A stretch of 64,000 nt of DNA, taken from the NCBI GenBank assembly GCA_027032075.1, contig JALVOC010000226.1, positions 1 through 64,000 of the forward strand. The letters run 5' to 3'. Made by a program: the position numbers and the translations under genes. Numbering within the stretch: position 1 is the first letter of the stretch; the number at the start of each line of letters is the position of its first letter. Positions 9,576 through 18,595 of this stretch are shown piece by piece. The notes beneath the pieces were generated by a model, which worked only from the letters and a program-made list of their open reading frames with translations, ran no database searches and had not been told where the DNA came from. This DNA comes from Chromatiales bacterium (GTDB taxonomy: Bacteria > Pseudomonadota > Gammaproteobacteria > UBA6429 > Thiohalophilaceae).

Positions 9576-10925
9576 TTATTTTTCCTGCAGGGTCTTGTTC
9601 AGAATATCCATGTAATCCCTGATACGCCTGACATAGATGACCGGTTCGCGACCTCGGGCATAACCGTGTTTCAGTGTCTTGTAATATTTCTTGCGCGATA
9701 ACAGCGGCAATACTTCCACCAGTTCCCGCCACAGATCGGGATTCCTCCCCAGTCGTCGTGCCAGCTCGCGCGCATCACGCAAGTGGCCCATGCCGATGTT
9801 ATAGGCCGCCAGGGTCATCCAGTCACGATCGGGTTCTTCAATGGATTGCGGCAGGCGTTTGCGTAATTTTGCGAGGTAACGGCTACCAGCCATGATGCTC
9901 TGTTTTGCATTCAGACGGCTCTTAATGCCAAGTTCACGTGCGGTGGTCAATGTCAGCATCATGATGCCACGCACCCCGGTGGGACTGCGGGCACGCGCAT
10001 TCCAATGGGATTCCTGATAGGAGAGTGCCGCAAGCAGGGTCCAGTCGAAATTGTAGATGTCTGCCGCTTGTTCAAACAGTCTGCGGTAACGCGGCAGGCG
10101 GGTCTCGATACGGCGTTTGAAAACACGGATGTCCACATAATCAAACACCGCGATAAAACCGTAATACTTGTCGAGCAAGGCTTCGAAGTCCGGAGTGTTC
10201 TTATACTCCTTCAACCAGTTGTTCACCGAAACGAGCAAGCCATCAGCTTCATTCGGCATCAGCCAGGCCAATGACTGCGGCTCGGACAAATCAAAACGAA
10301 CGGATAACTCAGGATAATAGCGGCGATTGATGGCAACGATATTGGAATCGGCAATGGTGCAATCCAGCTGTTTGAGCCAGACCTTTTCCAGTAAATTTTC
10401 CGTATTCGCCTGGCTGTCGGCCTGCCAGCTCAGGTCAGGATAGTCTGCTTTTAATTTTTTCAATAATTCTTCATAGCTGCTGCGTGCCGGCACTGCGAGT
10501 TGCACTTCGGTCAAATCTTCAATCTGGCTGGGCCGTTTGCCGCCCCGCCGGCATACCACTTGTTGTCTTACCGTCTGGTAGGGTTCACTGAAATAAAACT
10601 TTTCCGCCCGCCCGTCCGTCCGGGTGAGGCCGGCACTGGCAAGATCGGCCTCACCCCTTTCCAGCAGCGGCAGCATTTCGCTCAGGTTGTCCTTGATGAT
10701 GAATCTGGCCTTGACACCCAGATGACTGGCATAGGCCGAAACCAGATCATATTCGAAGCCGGTGATACCATCACGGCCTTCGTAATAGGTCGTTGGTGCG
10801 TTACGGGTGACCACCACCAGTTCACCGCTTTGCAGAATCCGTTGCAACCGATCGGTTTTACTGCAGCCAGCCGGCAACAGTGACAACAGCAGGTAAAACA
10901 CCAACAGCTTCAATCGTCGCTTCAT
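9576..10925 (-). CDS. mltF: Membrane-bound lytic murein transglycosylase F
   Basis: Lipoprotein of 449 residues combining a periplasmic solute-binding-like domain (SBP_bac_3 type, about residues 30-260) with a C-terminal SLT domain that cleaves peptidoglycan (QESHWNARARSPTG, then NIGMGH). The lipobox LLPAGC places the lipid-bearing cysteine at residue 21, so it should be anchored in the outer membrane facing the periplasm. The ATG at 10925 has AGGAG five bases before it and is preferred to one 15 bases further up. The binding domain in the family is thought to sense muropeptides and adjust activity. Length and order match E. coli MltF. Confidence 0.95.
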   Translation of the reverse strand: MKRRLKLLVFYLLLSLLPAGCSKTDRLQRILQSGELVVVTRNAPTTYYEGRDGITGFEYDLVSAYASHLGVKARFIIKDNLSEMLPLLERGEADLASAGLTRTDGRAEKFYFSEPYQTVRQQVVCRRGGKRPSQIEDLTEVQLAVPARSSYEELLKKLKADYPDLSWQADSQANTENLLEKVWLKQLDCTIADSNIVAINRRYYPELSVRFDLSEPQSLAWLMPNEADGLLVSVNNWLKEYKNTPDFEALLDKYYGFIAVFDYVDIRVFKRRIETRLPRYRRLFEQAADIYNFDWTLLAALSYQESHWNARARSPTGVRGIMMLTLTTARELGIKSRLNAKQSIMAGSRYLAKLRKRLPQSIEEPDRDWMTLAAYNIGMGHLRDARELARRLGRNPDLWRELVEVLPLLSRKKYYKTLKHGYARGREPVIYVRRIRDYMDILNKTLQEK

Positions 10926-11032
10926 CCCCACTCCTGTCATGCCGGAACAACCCCTCCTACAAGGATAAAACAGGGAAATTCAGGATACATCGGTTTTTCG
11001 GCGTATCCCGCATGCTTTCGGCTGCACTCACG

Positions 11033-11920
11033 CTATCCTCTTTGCAGCGCCAGCCTGCGCAGCCGCGGTCCCCACTGGTAAATACTCATACCCAGGAGGA
11101 TACAACAGGTGCCCAGCCAGACAACAGGTTCAATCACCTCATGATTGAGGCTTTGCCCCAGCAACAAAGCCAGCACCGGCGTGATTAACGTCACCAGGGC
11201 CACGCGGCTTGCATCGATATGCTTGAGCACATAATAAAACATGAAAAAGCCGAACACCGAGCCGAACACCGCCAGGTAGCCGATGGAGGCAGCCGCATGC
11301 ACGGGAATGGTTTCAGGCCATGCCCCGCCAAATAGCCACCAGGTGATCAGATACAAGGGCGCGGCTGCCAGCAAACCACCATTCACCACCGCCAGTGCGG
11401 GCAAACGGGCGCTGATGGACTTGACCCATACCGTGCTGATGGAGTGGATCAGCATGGACAACAAGGTGGCGGCAATCCCATAGAAGGCATTCTCCCCCAG
11501 TTTGATACCGGTACCGAAGATAATCACCAGGCCGGCCATGCCGATGACGATCCCCGTTATTTTGCTCGGGGTGAAACCACGCTCATGCAGAAAGAGCGAC
11601 GCCAGCACACCGGTGACGATCGGGGTAAGACCGAAGATCACTGAGATCAAACCGGAAGGGATGAACTGGGAACCCCAATAGACACACATCATCGCGCCAT
11701 AAATTCCCAAACCGGCTGCCGCATACGTCCAGCGGGCCTCACGGTGCAGTGGAATCCTGCGGGACAGAAGAAACACAAGCAATGTGCTCACTGCTGCGCC
11801 GATGAGCATACGTGCTGTCACACCAAACAAAAAGCCTGCACCGTCACCACTCCATTTGATCGCCAATGGGGTGGTGGACCAGATAATGATGATACCGAGA
11901 TAAGCGGCAGGAACCGACAT
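11033..11920 (-). CDS. DMT-superfamily (EamA) permease
   Basis: Inner-membrane transporter of 295 residues with ten predicted hydrophobic segments in two EamA repeats (roughly residues 5-135 and 150-285). Members export amino acids, nucleobases or metabolites; the substrate is not predictable here. The ATG at 11920 follows AAGGAG with eight bases of spacing, so the upstream in-frame stretch (to 12046), which runs through a terminator hairpin, is not coding. It is a single gene between mltF and a zinc-ribbon protein gene. Confidence 0.9.
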   Translation of the reverse strand: MSVPAAYLGIIIIWSTTPLAIKWSGDGAGFLFGVTARMLIGAAVSTLLVFLLSRRIPLHREARWTYAAAGLGIYGAMMCVYWGSQFIPSGLISVIFGLTPIVTGVLASLFLHERGFTPSKITGIVIGMAGLVIIFGTGIKLGENAFYGIAATLLSMLIHSISTVWVKSISARLPALAVVNGGLLAAAPLYLITWWLFGGAWPETIPVHAAASIGYLAVFGSVFGFFMFYYVLKHIDASRVALVTLITPVLALLLGQSLNHEVIEPVVWLGTCCILLGMSIYQWGPRLRRLALQRG

Positions 11921-11949
11921 GTGTTTTCTCCTTGATAACACCCAAATAA

Positions 11950-11984
11950 AAAAGGCCACAGTTCTTATGAAGCTGTGGCCTTTT
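11950..11984 (-). terminator. Rho-independent terminator upstream of the EamA gene
   Basis: Twelve-base arms AAAAGGCCACAG / CTGTGGCCTTTT, extended by TTC/GAA at the loop, with a T-rich tract on the minus strand. It stops minus-strand transcription coming from the zinc-ribbon gene before the EamA transporter. The rest of the 314-base gap (11985-12234) shows no gene that can be supported. Confidence 0.75.
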
Positions 11985-12234
11985 GAAAACTGATTAATCC
12001 TGTTGTCTACAATACAGATTTCCCCGGCCACGCCAGCAGATGCCATCCCTTGCGCAGGGGCAGCATGAAAATAATCAGGCGGCGGCTTTGTGTCTGTATC
12101 ATGTCAGCAAGTGTGTACCGGCACAGGAAAACTGTCAAGCTTCTGCTTTTACATTGCCAGATTCCAAATAACCGTGCGAAAGGGTAGCGGTTCGTTATTT
12201 CGCAAGTCAGGACCCCGGAAGGCGTGTTCAGCAA

Positions 12235-12807
12235 CTAACGCACATAAAAATAAAGCCATTGACTCGAGGTGGCTTCGCCCAACCTGCCGAGCAACGCGTC
12301 GGTCGGCAGTGCTTCCCTGGGATAAACATTAAAGACCGAAATGAATATCCGGCCAAAGCCCGCCGCCTGGCGCCAGTCAAGCGCGGTGGGGGAAAAGTGT
12401 TTCCGGCAGGCGGGGCATCTTGCCTGATGAGCCTGATCGGTCTGCCAACTCGCAAGCTGCTCCTGCCAGGCTGCATAGCGTCTACGGCAATGGGGACAGC
12501 GCGGCATCACATTCTCCCCGTCGGCGATAAACTGGATTGCAGGATGAATCGGACTGATACCCACATGGCAAAATTCATCACTTTGTGCTGCGCCCATGCC
12601 GGTTGCTGGCGCCAATTCAATTGCCGGGGCACATCCCATAAAGGTCACCAGCTGTAAAAAACGATCACCGATAAGAAAGCGCTGCGCCTGCAGCTCACCC
12701 CAGGCGTCACCAATAAAACCCATCTGCCGTAAAACTTCGATCAGCTCTGAAATGTTTTCCGGTGCATAATCGGGATCACGCGGATGCAACACAAGGCGGT
12801 ACGGCAT
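12235..12807 (-). CDS. Uncharacterised protein with paired CxxC zinc-ribbon motifs
   Basis: A 190-residue protein that I do not recognise. It contains two CxxC knuckles 38 residues apart, CPHC and CPAC, which probably bind one zinc ion; the second precedes a WRQAAGFGRIFISVFNVYP segment. The N-terminal half (DPDYAPENISELIEVLRQMG ...) looks globular. No membrane segment or signal peptide. There is no clear ribosome site before the ATG at 12807. It lies downstream of the rhodanese gene on the same strand with 37 bases between them, so the two may be cotranscribed. Function unknown. Confidence 0.75.
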   Translation of the reverse strand: MPYRLVLHPRDPDYAPENISELIEVLRQMGFIGDAWGELQAQRFLIGDRFLQLVTFMGCAPAIELAPATGMGAAQSDEFCHVGISPIHPAIQFIADGENVMPRCPHCRRRYAAWQEQLASWQTDQAHQARCPACRKHFSPTALDWRQAAGFGRIFISVFNVYPREALPTDALLGRLGEATSSQWLYFYVR

Positions 12808-12844
12808 GGGAAATACAATCCGTTACTTCAAAACAGGCAGTATA

Positions 12845-13270
12845 TCAGCACTGTTCCCAGGGAAGCTGATGAAACCGCCAGCCGCCCAATGAACTGCGGT
12901 GATGCTCCTCATCCAGTTCACCTTCGAATCCCTCATCCACGTTATATACCGAGGTGAACCCTTCCTTCAGCAGCAGTTCCCCCGCTTCCACCGAGCGTTT
13001 GCCGCTACGGCAGATCAGGATCACCGGTGCCGAGTGGATTTCACCGTGTTCGATTTTCCCCCCCAGCAGCAGTTTGCGTATGTCTTTGGCAAACTCGGGG
13101 TTCACCACCCAGTCCGGCTCGTCGATCCAGGGCACATTGATCGCCCCTTTGGGGTGTCCGACAAACAGATATTCCATGCTTGAACGCACATCCACCAACA
13201 GCGCACGTGGATCTTTCTGCGTGAGATCATAGGCTTCCTGACAGCTAATGGTTTTCAGTTCAATTGTCAT
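12845..13270 (-). CDS. Rhodanese-like domain protein
   Basis: Single-domain rhodanese of 141 residues in the cytoplasm. The active-site loop is ICRSGKRS with the persulfide-forming cysteine. The domain is slightly longer than PspE/GlpE, with an insert (WVVNPEFAKDIRKLLLGG) before the active site. Such proteins move sulfane sulfur between carriers. The ATG at 13270, preceded by GGGGGTGG, is chosen over a GTG six bases earlier. It probably forms an operon with the zinc-ribbon protein gene downstream. The exact sulfur donor is unknown. Confidence 0.9.
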   Translation of the reverse strand: MTIELKTISCQEAYDLTQKDPRALLVDVRSSMEYLFVGHPKGAINVPWIDEPDWVVNPEFAKDIRKLLLGGKIEHGEIHSAPVILICRSGKRSVEAGELLLKEGFTSVYNVDEGFEGELDEEHHRSSLGGWRFHQLPWEQC

Positions 13271-13596
13271 AACCACCCCCCTGCCTGCTTCCGGATAACC
13301 CTGGGAAACCCGCGGGTATAAAAAATCCCGGTAAAAACAGGCTGTCTCCTGTTAAAATAGTACATATCACTGCGTGGAAAAGGTGTTTACCTCTGATACG
13401 GCTTATACCTGTAATGTGGGGACTGATCCATGGAACCCAATGGCAGGACGCCCGCCGGCAGGAAGTGTTCACAGCATGACTTGCCATCGGGTACCGTAAA
13501 CCTGCCTCAGCGATTAACGAGCTGAGCACCTTTTAACGTTAATATAGACAAGCTACTGTGGCACTTGATTCATTCAATTTCCAGAGATAATTTTCC
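13271..13596. other. Gene-free gap between rhodanese and 101-aa protein genes
   Basis: A 326-base intergenic region between two divergently transcribed genes. It should hold both promoters; the stretch before 13597 is AT-rich (around 13530-13560) but no convincing -35/-10 pair was found. No RNA or repeat was recognised. Confidence 0.6.
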
Positions 13597-13902
13597 ATGT
13601 CTGATACCGAATATTCTAAAGAAGAGCGCATCCTGCAAATGATGCGGAAAACCCTGACAGATATCGCCAAGGATACCTATACTGAACCAGGGCTGAAACA
13701 CCCCTTGTCAGAGCGGACGATTCTCAACATCCGCGAATGCCTGCAACTGATCACCGCCCGCGAAGCGGAGCTGGCGCAAGAAGCCGGCAAGCCGTCCCGC
13801 ATGCGCCCCCGCTATGCCGACGAACCACGCTCATCGGTGGTGGTTAAACTGGACACCACCCTTACGAAAAAGAAATCCAAACCGGATACGGACACGGATT
13901 AG
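13597..13902 (+). CDS. Conserved small protein of unknown function
   Basis: A 101-residue soluble protein, mostly helical, with a Lys/Asp-rich tail (KKKSKPDTDTD). I recall similar short proteins in gammaproteobacteria but no function. The region EERILQMMRKTLTDIAKDT followed by LSERTILNIRECLQLITAREAELA suggests two amphipathic helices. The reading frame opens with ATG; a purine-rich AGAGAT lies before it. The J-domain protein gene follows 62 bases later on the same strand, so they may form an operon. Confidence 0.8.
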   Translation: MSDTEYSKEERILQMMRKTLTDIAKDTYTEPGLKHPLSERTILNIRECLQLITAREAELAQEAGKPSRMRPRYADEPRSSVVVKLDTTLTKKKSKPDTDTD

Positions 13903-13964
13903 GCGGCCCGCATTGCATGCGCAACGGCAACAGGGACACTGATACAGCAGGAGGCTCATCTGAT

Positions 13965-14549
13965 ATGTATCACGATACCCTGCCCATCCTTTTCGAAAAC
14001 GTCGCTGCGATACTGCGGCAACACCCGCAGGGCATCAGCGAATATGCCCTCATCACCCGCCTGCGCGAGGCGGAGGTGCTGCCTGAGGAACTCCGGCAGA
14101 CAGGCTCGACCCTGGAGCTGTTTCACCTCCATTTTCTGCTGTTTCACACCCTCTACCAGTTACGCGACCACTACTGGCAGACGGAAACCGGACAACTCGA
14201 GATCAGTCCGTTAAACATCCGCCTGCTTCCCTATGTAGCCGGCGAAACGGTGCTTGCGACAGCGGATCCGCTGCGGGACTATTACCTCGATCTGGAACAG
14301 CTGCAAACCACCGCTGAAGAGGATGTGGTTGAACTGCTCAGCCAGTTCTGGCTGCGCCTCGATGGCGGGGAGGAACGCAGCCGCGCCCTGCAGACCCTCG
14401 GTCTGCAGGATCCGGTCGACTATGCCACGATCAAAACGCGTTACCGCGAACTGGTGATGCAGCACCACCCTGATCGTGGTGGCGATACCACCCTGCTGCA
14501 ACAATTGAACGCCGCGATGGAATGGCTGGCACGCTATCATGCCAACTGA
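13965..14549 (+). CDS. DnaJ-related protein with C-terminal J domain
   Basis: A 194-residue protein in which an N-terminal region of the DNAJ_related type (about 1-120) precedes a J domain at the extreme C-terminus, with the Hsp70-activating tripeptide HPD in MQHHPDRGGD. This order, J domain last, is the reverse of DnaJ. It probably recruits DnaK to a particular client. The ATG at 13965 has AGGAGG about nine bases before it. A copy of the dispersed 100-base repeat begins 79 bases beyond its stop. Confidence 0.88.
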   Translation: MYHDTLPILFENVAAILRQHPQGISEYALITRLREAEVLPEELRQTGSTLELFHLHFLLFHTLYQLRDHYWQTETGQLEISPLNIRLLPYVAGETVLATADPLRDYYLDLEQLQTTAEEDVVELLSQFWLRLDGGEERSRALQTLGLQDPVDYATIKTRYRELVMQHHPDRGGDTTLLQQLNAAMEWLARYHAN

Positions 14550-14627
14550 ATAACGGTACCGCATTCCAGCCCGGTTTTCCGTTCATGGCACGTACCAAGA
14601 CAAACGATAAGTAAAGGTAATCGGGTA

Positions 14628-14729
14628 CTAAATAGGCGTTCCGAATACCAGTACACTTGGGAAACGGAGCATCAGGACCAGAATCTGCCAATAATGTTAA
14701 ATGATCTGGTATTCGGAACACTTATTTAG
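14628..14729 (+). repeat. Dispersed ~100-bp inverted-repeat element, copy B (reference copy)
   Basis: Intact 102-base copy. The left end CTAAATAGGCGTTCCGAATA plus CCAG is matched by the right end in inverted form at 22 of 24 positions. The centre reads ACGGAGCATCAGGACCAGAA then CTGCCAATAATGTTAAATGA. It sits between the converging ends of the J-domain gene and uup. It has no coding capacity. Confidence 0.85.
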
Positions 14730-14756
14730 GAACGGCGAGATACGCACCCGAAGGCC

Positions 14757-16664
14757 TTACTCCTCCAACACCGCCCAGCGCTCATAGGCGCTTTCCAGTT
14801 CCTGATCAATCGCCTCCAGTCTGGCCAGCGTAGCGGCAATTTGCTGTTTGTCCTGTTTATAAAACGCAGCATCGCTCACCTGTTGTTGCAAATCCTGCTG
14901 TTGCTTTTCCAGGGTTTCGATCCGCGAGGGTAACATCTCGAGTTCACGCTGCTCCTTGTAACCCAGCTTTCGTCTGGCCGCCTGTGGCGTGCGGCGTTTT
15001 TCATTTCCGCCTGGTTTCGTTTCCGCCTGTTTGACAGGCTCGCTTTTTGCTGCCACGTCTGTTTGCTGCCGGTAGCGAAGCCAGTCCTGATAACCGCCGA
15101 CATACTCCCCGATCCTGCCTTCTCCCTCAAACACCAGGCTACTGCTCACCACATTGTCCAGGAATGCACGATCGTGGCTGACCAGCAACAATGTGCCGCG
15201 GTACTCATTCAGCAGTTCCTCGAGCAGTTCGAGGGTCTCCACATCGAGATCATTCGTCGGTTCATCCATCACCAGCAGGTTGGCCGGGCGGGTGAACAGC
15301 CTGGCAAGAAGCAGGCGGTTGCGCTCACCACCGGACAAGGCCTTGACCGGTGAGTGCACCCGTTGCGGCGGAAACAGAAAATCCTGTAAATAACCGATCA
15401 CATGGCGTTCACGCCCGTTGATCCGCACCGTCTCCCTGCCCTGGTTGAGATTCTCCAGCACTGTTTTTTCCGGATCGAGTTTGGCCCGGCTCTGATCGAA
15501 ATAGGCCACTTCCAGTTTGCTGCCCAGCCTGACTTTACCGCTGTCGGGTTTCAACTCCCCCAGCAAGATGCGGATCAGGGTGGACTTGCCAACACCGTTG
15601 GGTCCGATAATGCCGACGCGATCGCCGCGCATGATGCGGGTGGAGAAATCCTTCAGGATCGGCCGGTCACCATACTGGAAGTCGACGTGTTCCACCTCGA
15701 CGACCAGTTTGCCGGAGTGTTCCGCCTGTTCCAGATCCAGCCGCGCCTTGCCTTGCTGCTCGCGGCGGCTCGCCCGCGCCTGCCGCATCTCCTTCAGCGC
15801 CCGTACCCGTCCTTCATTCCGCGTGCGGCGGGCCTTGATCCCCTGACGGATCCAGGCCTCTTCCCGGGCCAGTTTCTTATCAAATTTAGCGTGGTGCACC
15901 GCCTCCACCGCCAGGCGCTCATCGCGTTTACGCAAATAATGGGCGTAATCACCGGGCCAGGAGGTGAGTACTCCCCGATCCAGCTCGATGATACGGGTCG
16001 CCAGCCGCTGTAAGAATGCGCGATCATGGGTGATGAACAACAGCGCTCCTTGAAAACCGAGCAGGAACTCCTCCAGCCAGGTGATGCCCTCGATATCCAG
16101 GTGATTGGTCGGCTCATCCAGCAACAGCAAATCCGGTTCACTCACCAGGGCGCGTGCCAGCAACACCCGGCGTTGCATTCCGCCGGACAACGCATGCATG
16201 TTTTTCTCAGCGGGAAGACCCAATTTGGAAATAGCCGTTTCCACACGCTGCTCGAACCGCCAGCCATCGGCGGTTTCCAGGGCATGTTGCAGTTCGTTTA
16301 CCGTTTTCAGCTGCCGCTCGGTGTGTTCCTGCTCCAATGCAAGCAGTGCCTGATGATAACGGCTGATCAATTCCCCTACATTTTGCAGGCCACCGGCCAC
16401 CACATCAAAAACACGACCTTCGGCACCGTGGGGCAGATCCTGCTCCAGCCGGGCGACACGGATACCGTCACGCTGCCAGATTTCACCCTCATCCGGCAGC
16501 GTTTCACCATAGATCATCCGCAGGAGACTGGTCTTGCCAGTGCCGTTGCGGCCAAGCAAACAGACCCGTTCACCTTGCTCGATTGCCAGCTCCACCTGAT
16601 CCAGCAGGGCCACATGCCCGTAACTGAGCGAGACTTTCTTGAGAATTAACAACGGCGACGACAT
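14757..16664 (-). CDS. uup: ABC-F ATPase, Uup-type
   Basis: Soluble tandem ABC protein of 635 residues without membrane domains, of the ABC-F group that acts on ribosomes and, for Uup, affects transposon excision and DNA junctions. Two Walker A motifs (GRNGTGKT and GPNGVGKS), two signature loops (LSGGMQRR and LSGGERNR), two Walker B motifs ending in DEPTNHLD and DEPTNDLD, a linker with many basic residues and a C-terminal coiled coil (about 560-635) are visible. The coiled-coil tail supports Uup over the other ABC-F members. The ATG at 16664 is preferred to an upstream TTG. Confidence 0.92.
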   Translation of the reverse strand: MSSPLLILKKVSLSYGHVALLDQVELAIEQGERVCLLGRNGTGKTSLLRMIYGETLPDEGEIWQRDGIRVARLEQDLPHGAEGRVFDVVAGGLQNVGELISRYHQALLALEQEHTERQLKTVNELQHALETADGWRFEQRVETAISKLGLPAEKNMHALSGGMQRRVLLARALVSEPDLLLLDEPTNHLDIEGITWLEEFLLGFQGALLFITHDRAFLQRLATRIIELDRGVLTSWPGDYAHYLRKRDERLAVEAVHHAKFDKKLAREEAWIRQGIKARRTRNEGRVRALKEMRQARASRREQQGKARLDLEQAEHSGKLVVEVEHVDFQYGDRPILKDFSTRIMRGDRVGIIGPNGVGKSTLIRILLGELKPDSGKVRLGSKLEVAYFDQSRAKLDPEKTVLENLNQGRETVRINGRERHVIGYLQDFLFPPQRVHSPVKALSGGERNRLLLARLFTRPANLLVMDEPTNDLDVETLELLEELLNEYRGTLLLVSHDRAFLDNVVSSSLVFEGEGRIGEYVGGYQDWLRYRQQTDVAAKSEPVKQAETKPGGNEKRRTPQAARRKLGYKEQRELEMLPSRIETLEKQQQDLQQQVSDAAFYKQDKQQIAATLARLEAIDQELESAYERWAVLEE

Positions 16665-16960
16665 TTCCAACCTGTATTGAGCAATTTTTCGGCTGCCAAT
16701 TATACGCCGTGATTTGAACCTCGGGTGGCATGAGTTAGACTACAATCAGTATGGTTTCTTGCTTGTCCACATCACGGTGGGGAAAAGTGACCGGTTTGAT
16801 ATCGGGCGGAACGGGTCATGTCAGCTTATTTTTGGCGACCGGCCCCTCGACTCTCGGGTGGTGATATACCCTGGCAAGCCCCCCCTTTTTCCGCACAGCG
16901 ATTTTGCGGCAGGCCGGTTTTCATCACTATCTGTATGCAACCCGGAACAAAATACAATCG

Positions 16961-17167
16961 ATGCAAGAAGAAGAACGTAAATTATTGCACGCAAAACTCG
17001 AGATGCTGAGCCTGGAACACAGTGATCTGGACGATATTATCAACCGTTTGTCCGCCGATCCCAGCTTTGACCAACTCAAATTGCGCCGCATGAAAAAGCG
17101 AAAGCTGCTGTTGAAGGACCAAATTTCCAGACTCCGCAGCAAATTGATCCCCGATATCGAAGCCTGA
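16961..17167 (+). CDS. DUF465 (YdcH-like) small coiled-coil protein
   Basis: A 68-residue helical protein: MQEEERKLLHAKLEML, then DLDDIINRLSADPSFDQLKL and RRMKKRKLLLKDQISRL. These are the hallmarks of the DUF465/YdcH family, of unknown function. An earlier in-frame start at 16904 would add residues with no family match. It is followed 75 bases later by a PilZ gene on the same strand. Confidence 0.9.
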   Translation: MQEEERKLLHAKLEMLSLEHSDLDDIINRLSADPSFDQLKLRRMKKRKLLLKDQISRLRSKLIPDIEA

Positions 17168-17242
17168 TCCCCTTCTCAGGCTTGTACATCGTGATAACAG
17201 ATTCTAGAGTTGAACAAGAAGAGCAACGGATAAACCCACTGG

Positions 17243-17521
17243 ATGAATAGGCGTATAGAAGACAAACGAAGCCATCCCCGCATACCCATCACCCTCACCG
17301 TTCAACTCCGCTGGGGTGATAATTCCCCCCGATTCTTCAAGACACGGGACATTTGCGACAATGGCGTGTTCCTGCTTGCGGGCCAGGCACCCTTCCCCCC
17401 CTTGGGGAGTGAACTTTCAATCAAGGTGATGGAGGATCTCGATGGTGAGGATCCCCCCTGGGTGAAGGGAATCGTTGTCAGGGAAGATGAGGAAGGTATC
17501 GGCATCCAGTTGCTCGGTTGA
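17243..17521 (+). CDS. PilZ-domain protein
   Basis: A 92-residue single PilZ domain, expected to bind cyclic di-GMP. The N-terminal arginine motif is RRIEDKRSHPR; the second motif is changed from D/NxSxxG to DICDNGVFL, so binding strength is uncertain. The beta-barrel follows with WVKGIVVR and GIGIQLLG. It could regulate motility or exopolysaccharide output together with the GGDEF-EAL protein at 27.7 kb, but no direct partner is adjacent. Confidence 0.88.
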   Translation: MNRRIEDKRSHPRIPITLTVQLRWGDNSPRFFKTRDICDNGVFLLAGQAPFPPLGSELSIKVMEDLDGEDPPWVKGIVVREDEEGIGIQLLG

Positions 17522-17639
17522 AACCAGCCGGGGGGAAAAGGCGCCCCAAGGCAACGCCTCCCCCTCCCGGATTAGCCGCGACAGGCAGGATCAAGCATAA
17601 TAGAACCATCCGTAATCCGTTCAACCGACTGGTCATACC

Positions 17640-18299
17640 ATGCCTGAATCAACAACCACACCTGCCGATGCCGAACTGCTGATCGCCACCGGCTGTGCCC
17701 ACTGCCCGGTGGTGCTGGAAGGACTAACCACCTTGCTCAAGGAAGGCCTCATCGGACAACTGACCATAACCAATATTGTCGTCCAGCCGGAACGCGCCCG
17801 TGAGCTGGGGGTGCGGTCCGTCCCCTGGACACGGCTTGGCCCCTTTATCCTGGAAGGCATGCACAGCCCGGCCGAATTGCGCGAATGGGTAAAGCGTGCC
17901 GGCAGTATGGAAGGCATGAGCCTCTATCTCCATGAGCAACTCAAACAGGGAAAATTGCAGCAGATGGAAACCTTCCTTGCCGCCCAGCCCCAATGGCTGA
18001 AAGCCCTGATCCCGCTACTGGAGGATGAGGATACCGATATGAAGGTGCGCATCGGTATCGATGCCCTGCTGGAAAGCCTTGCCGGAAAGACGGATTTGTC
18101 TCCCCTCATCCCCGAACTCGGCCGCCTCTCACAACACCAGCGCCAGTCACTACGCGGCGATGCCTGTCATTACCTCTCATTGACCGGTGATGCCGCCGCC
18201 ATTCCCTATCTGCAGGCCCGGCTGCAGGACGAAAGTCCGGAAGTACGGGAAATCGCTGAAGAGGGGCTGGCCGAAATGGCAGTCAGCGAAAACGCCTGA
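17640..18299 (+). CDS. Thioredoxin-like domain fused to HEAT repeats
   Basis: A 219-residue cytoplasmic protein. The first ~80 residues form a glutaredoxin/thioredoxin-like fold with the redox motif CAHC (GCAHCPVVLEGL) and the cis-proline turn VRSVPWT. The rest (about 105-215) is helical and resembles HEAT-type repeats (ALIPLLEDEDTDMKVRIG and AIPYLQARLQDESPEVREIA). It may deliver a disulfide or thiol function to a bound protein. The GIY-YIG gene starts 17 bases after its stop, suggesting an operon. The client is unknown. Confidence 0.82.
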   Translation: MPESTTTPADAELLIATGCAHCPVVLEGLTTLLKEGLIGQLTITNIVVQPERARELGVRSVPWTRLGPFILEGMHSPAELREWVKRAGSMEGMSLYLHEQLKQGKLQQMETFLAAQPQWLKALIPLLEDEDTDMKVRIGIDALLESLAGKTDLSPLIPELGRLSQHQRQSLRGDACHYLSLTGDAAAIPYLQARLQDESPEVREIAEEGLAEMAVSENA

Positions 18300-18316
18300 G
18301 GGGACGCCCTGCTGCT

Positions 18317-18571
18317 ATGGCCACCTGGTATGTTTACATGGTGCGTTGCCGGGACAACAGTCTCTATACCGGGATCAGCACGGATCCCCGGGGGCGTGTG
18401 AAACAGCATAATCAGGGGGGGATGCAGGCCGCCAAATACACCCGCGGCCGCCGCCCGGTCACACTGGTCTATACGGAAGAGGCCGCCTCCCGTGCAGACG
18501 CCCTGAAACGGGAATATGCCATCAAACAGCTCAAGCGCCAGGCTAAATTACGATTGATCCAGCAGCAATAG
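18317..18571 (+). CDS. GIY-YIG domain protein (YhbQ/UPF0213-like)
   Basis: An 84-residue single-domain protein of the GIY-YIG nuclease superfamily, similar to YhbQ. Key positions: WYVYMVRCRDNSLYTGIS gives the two tyrosine/glycine signatures, Arg in DPRGRVKQHN and Glu in DALKREYAIKQL. Members may act in DNA repair, but a cellular role is not proven. It lies 17 bases behind the thioredoxin-HEAT gene. Confidence 0.9.
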   Translation: MATWYVYMVRCRDNSLYTGISTDPRGRVKQHNQGGMQAAKYTRGRRPVTLVYTEEAASRADALKREYAIKQLKRQAKLRLIQQQ

Positions 18572-18595
18572 AGGCGTCTGCCCCTGCTGTTATCC

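Noticed and set aside
12007-12234. Minus-strand frame ending in a hydrophobic and basic segment (RRLIIFMLPLRKGWHLLAW)
   Set aside because: No ribosome site, no known family, and it lies directly before a terminator; could be a tiny peptide but cannot be supported.
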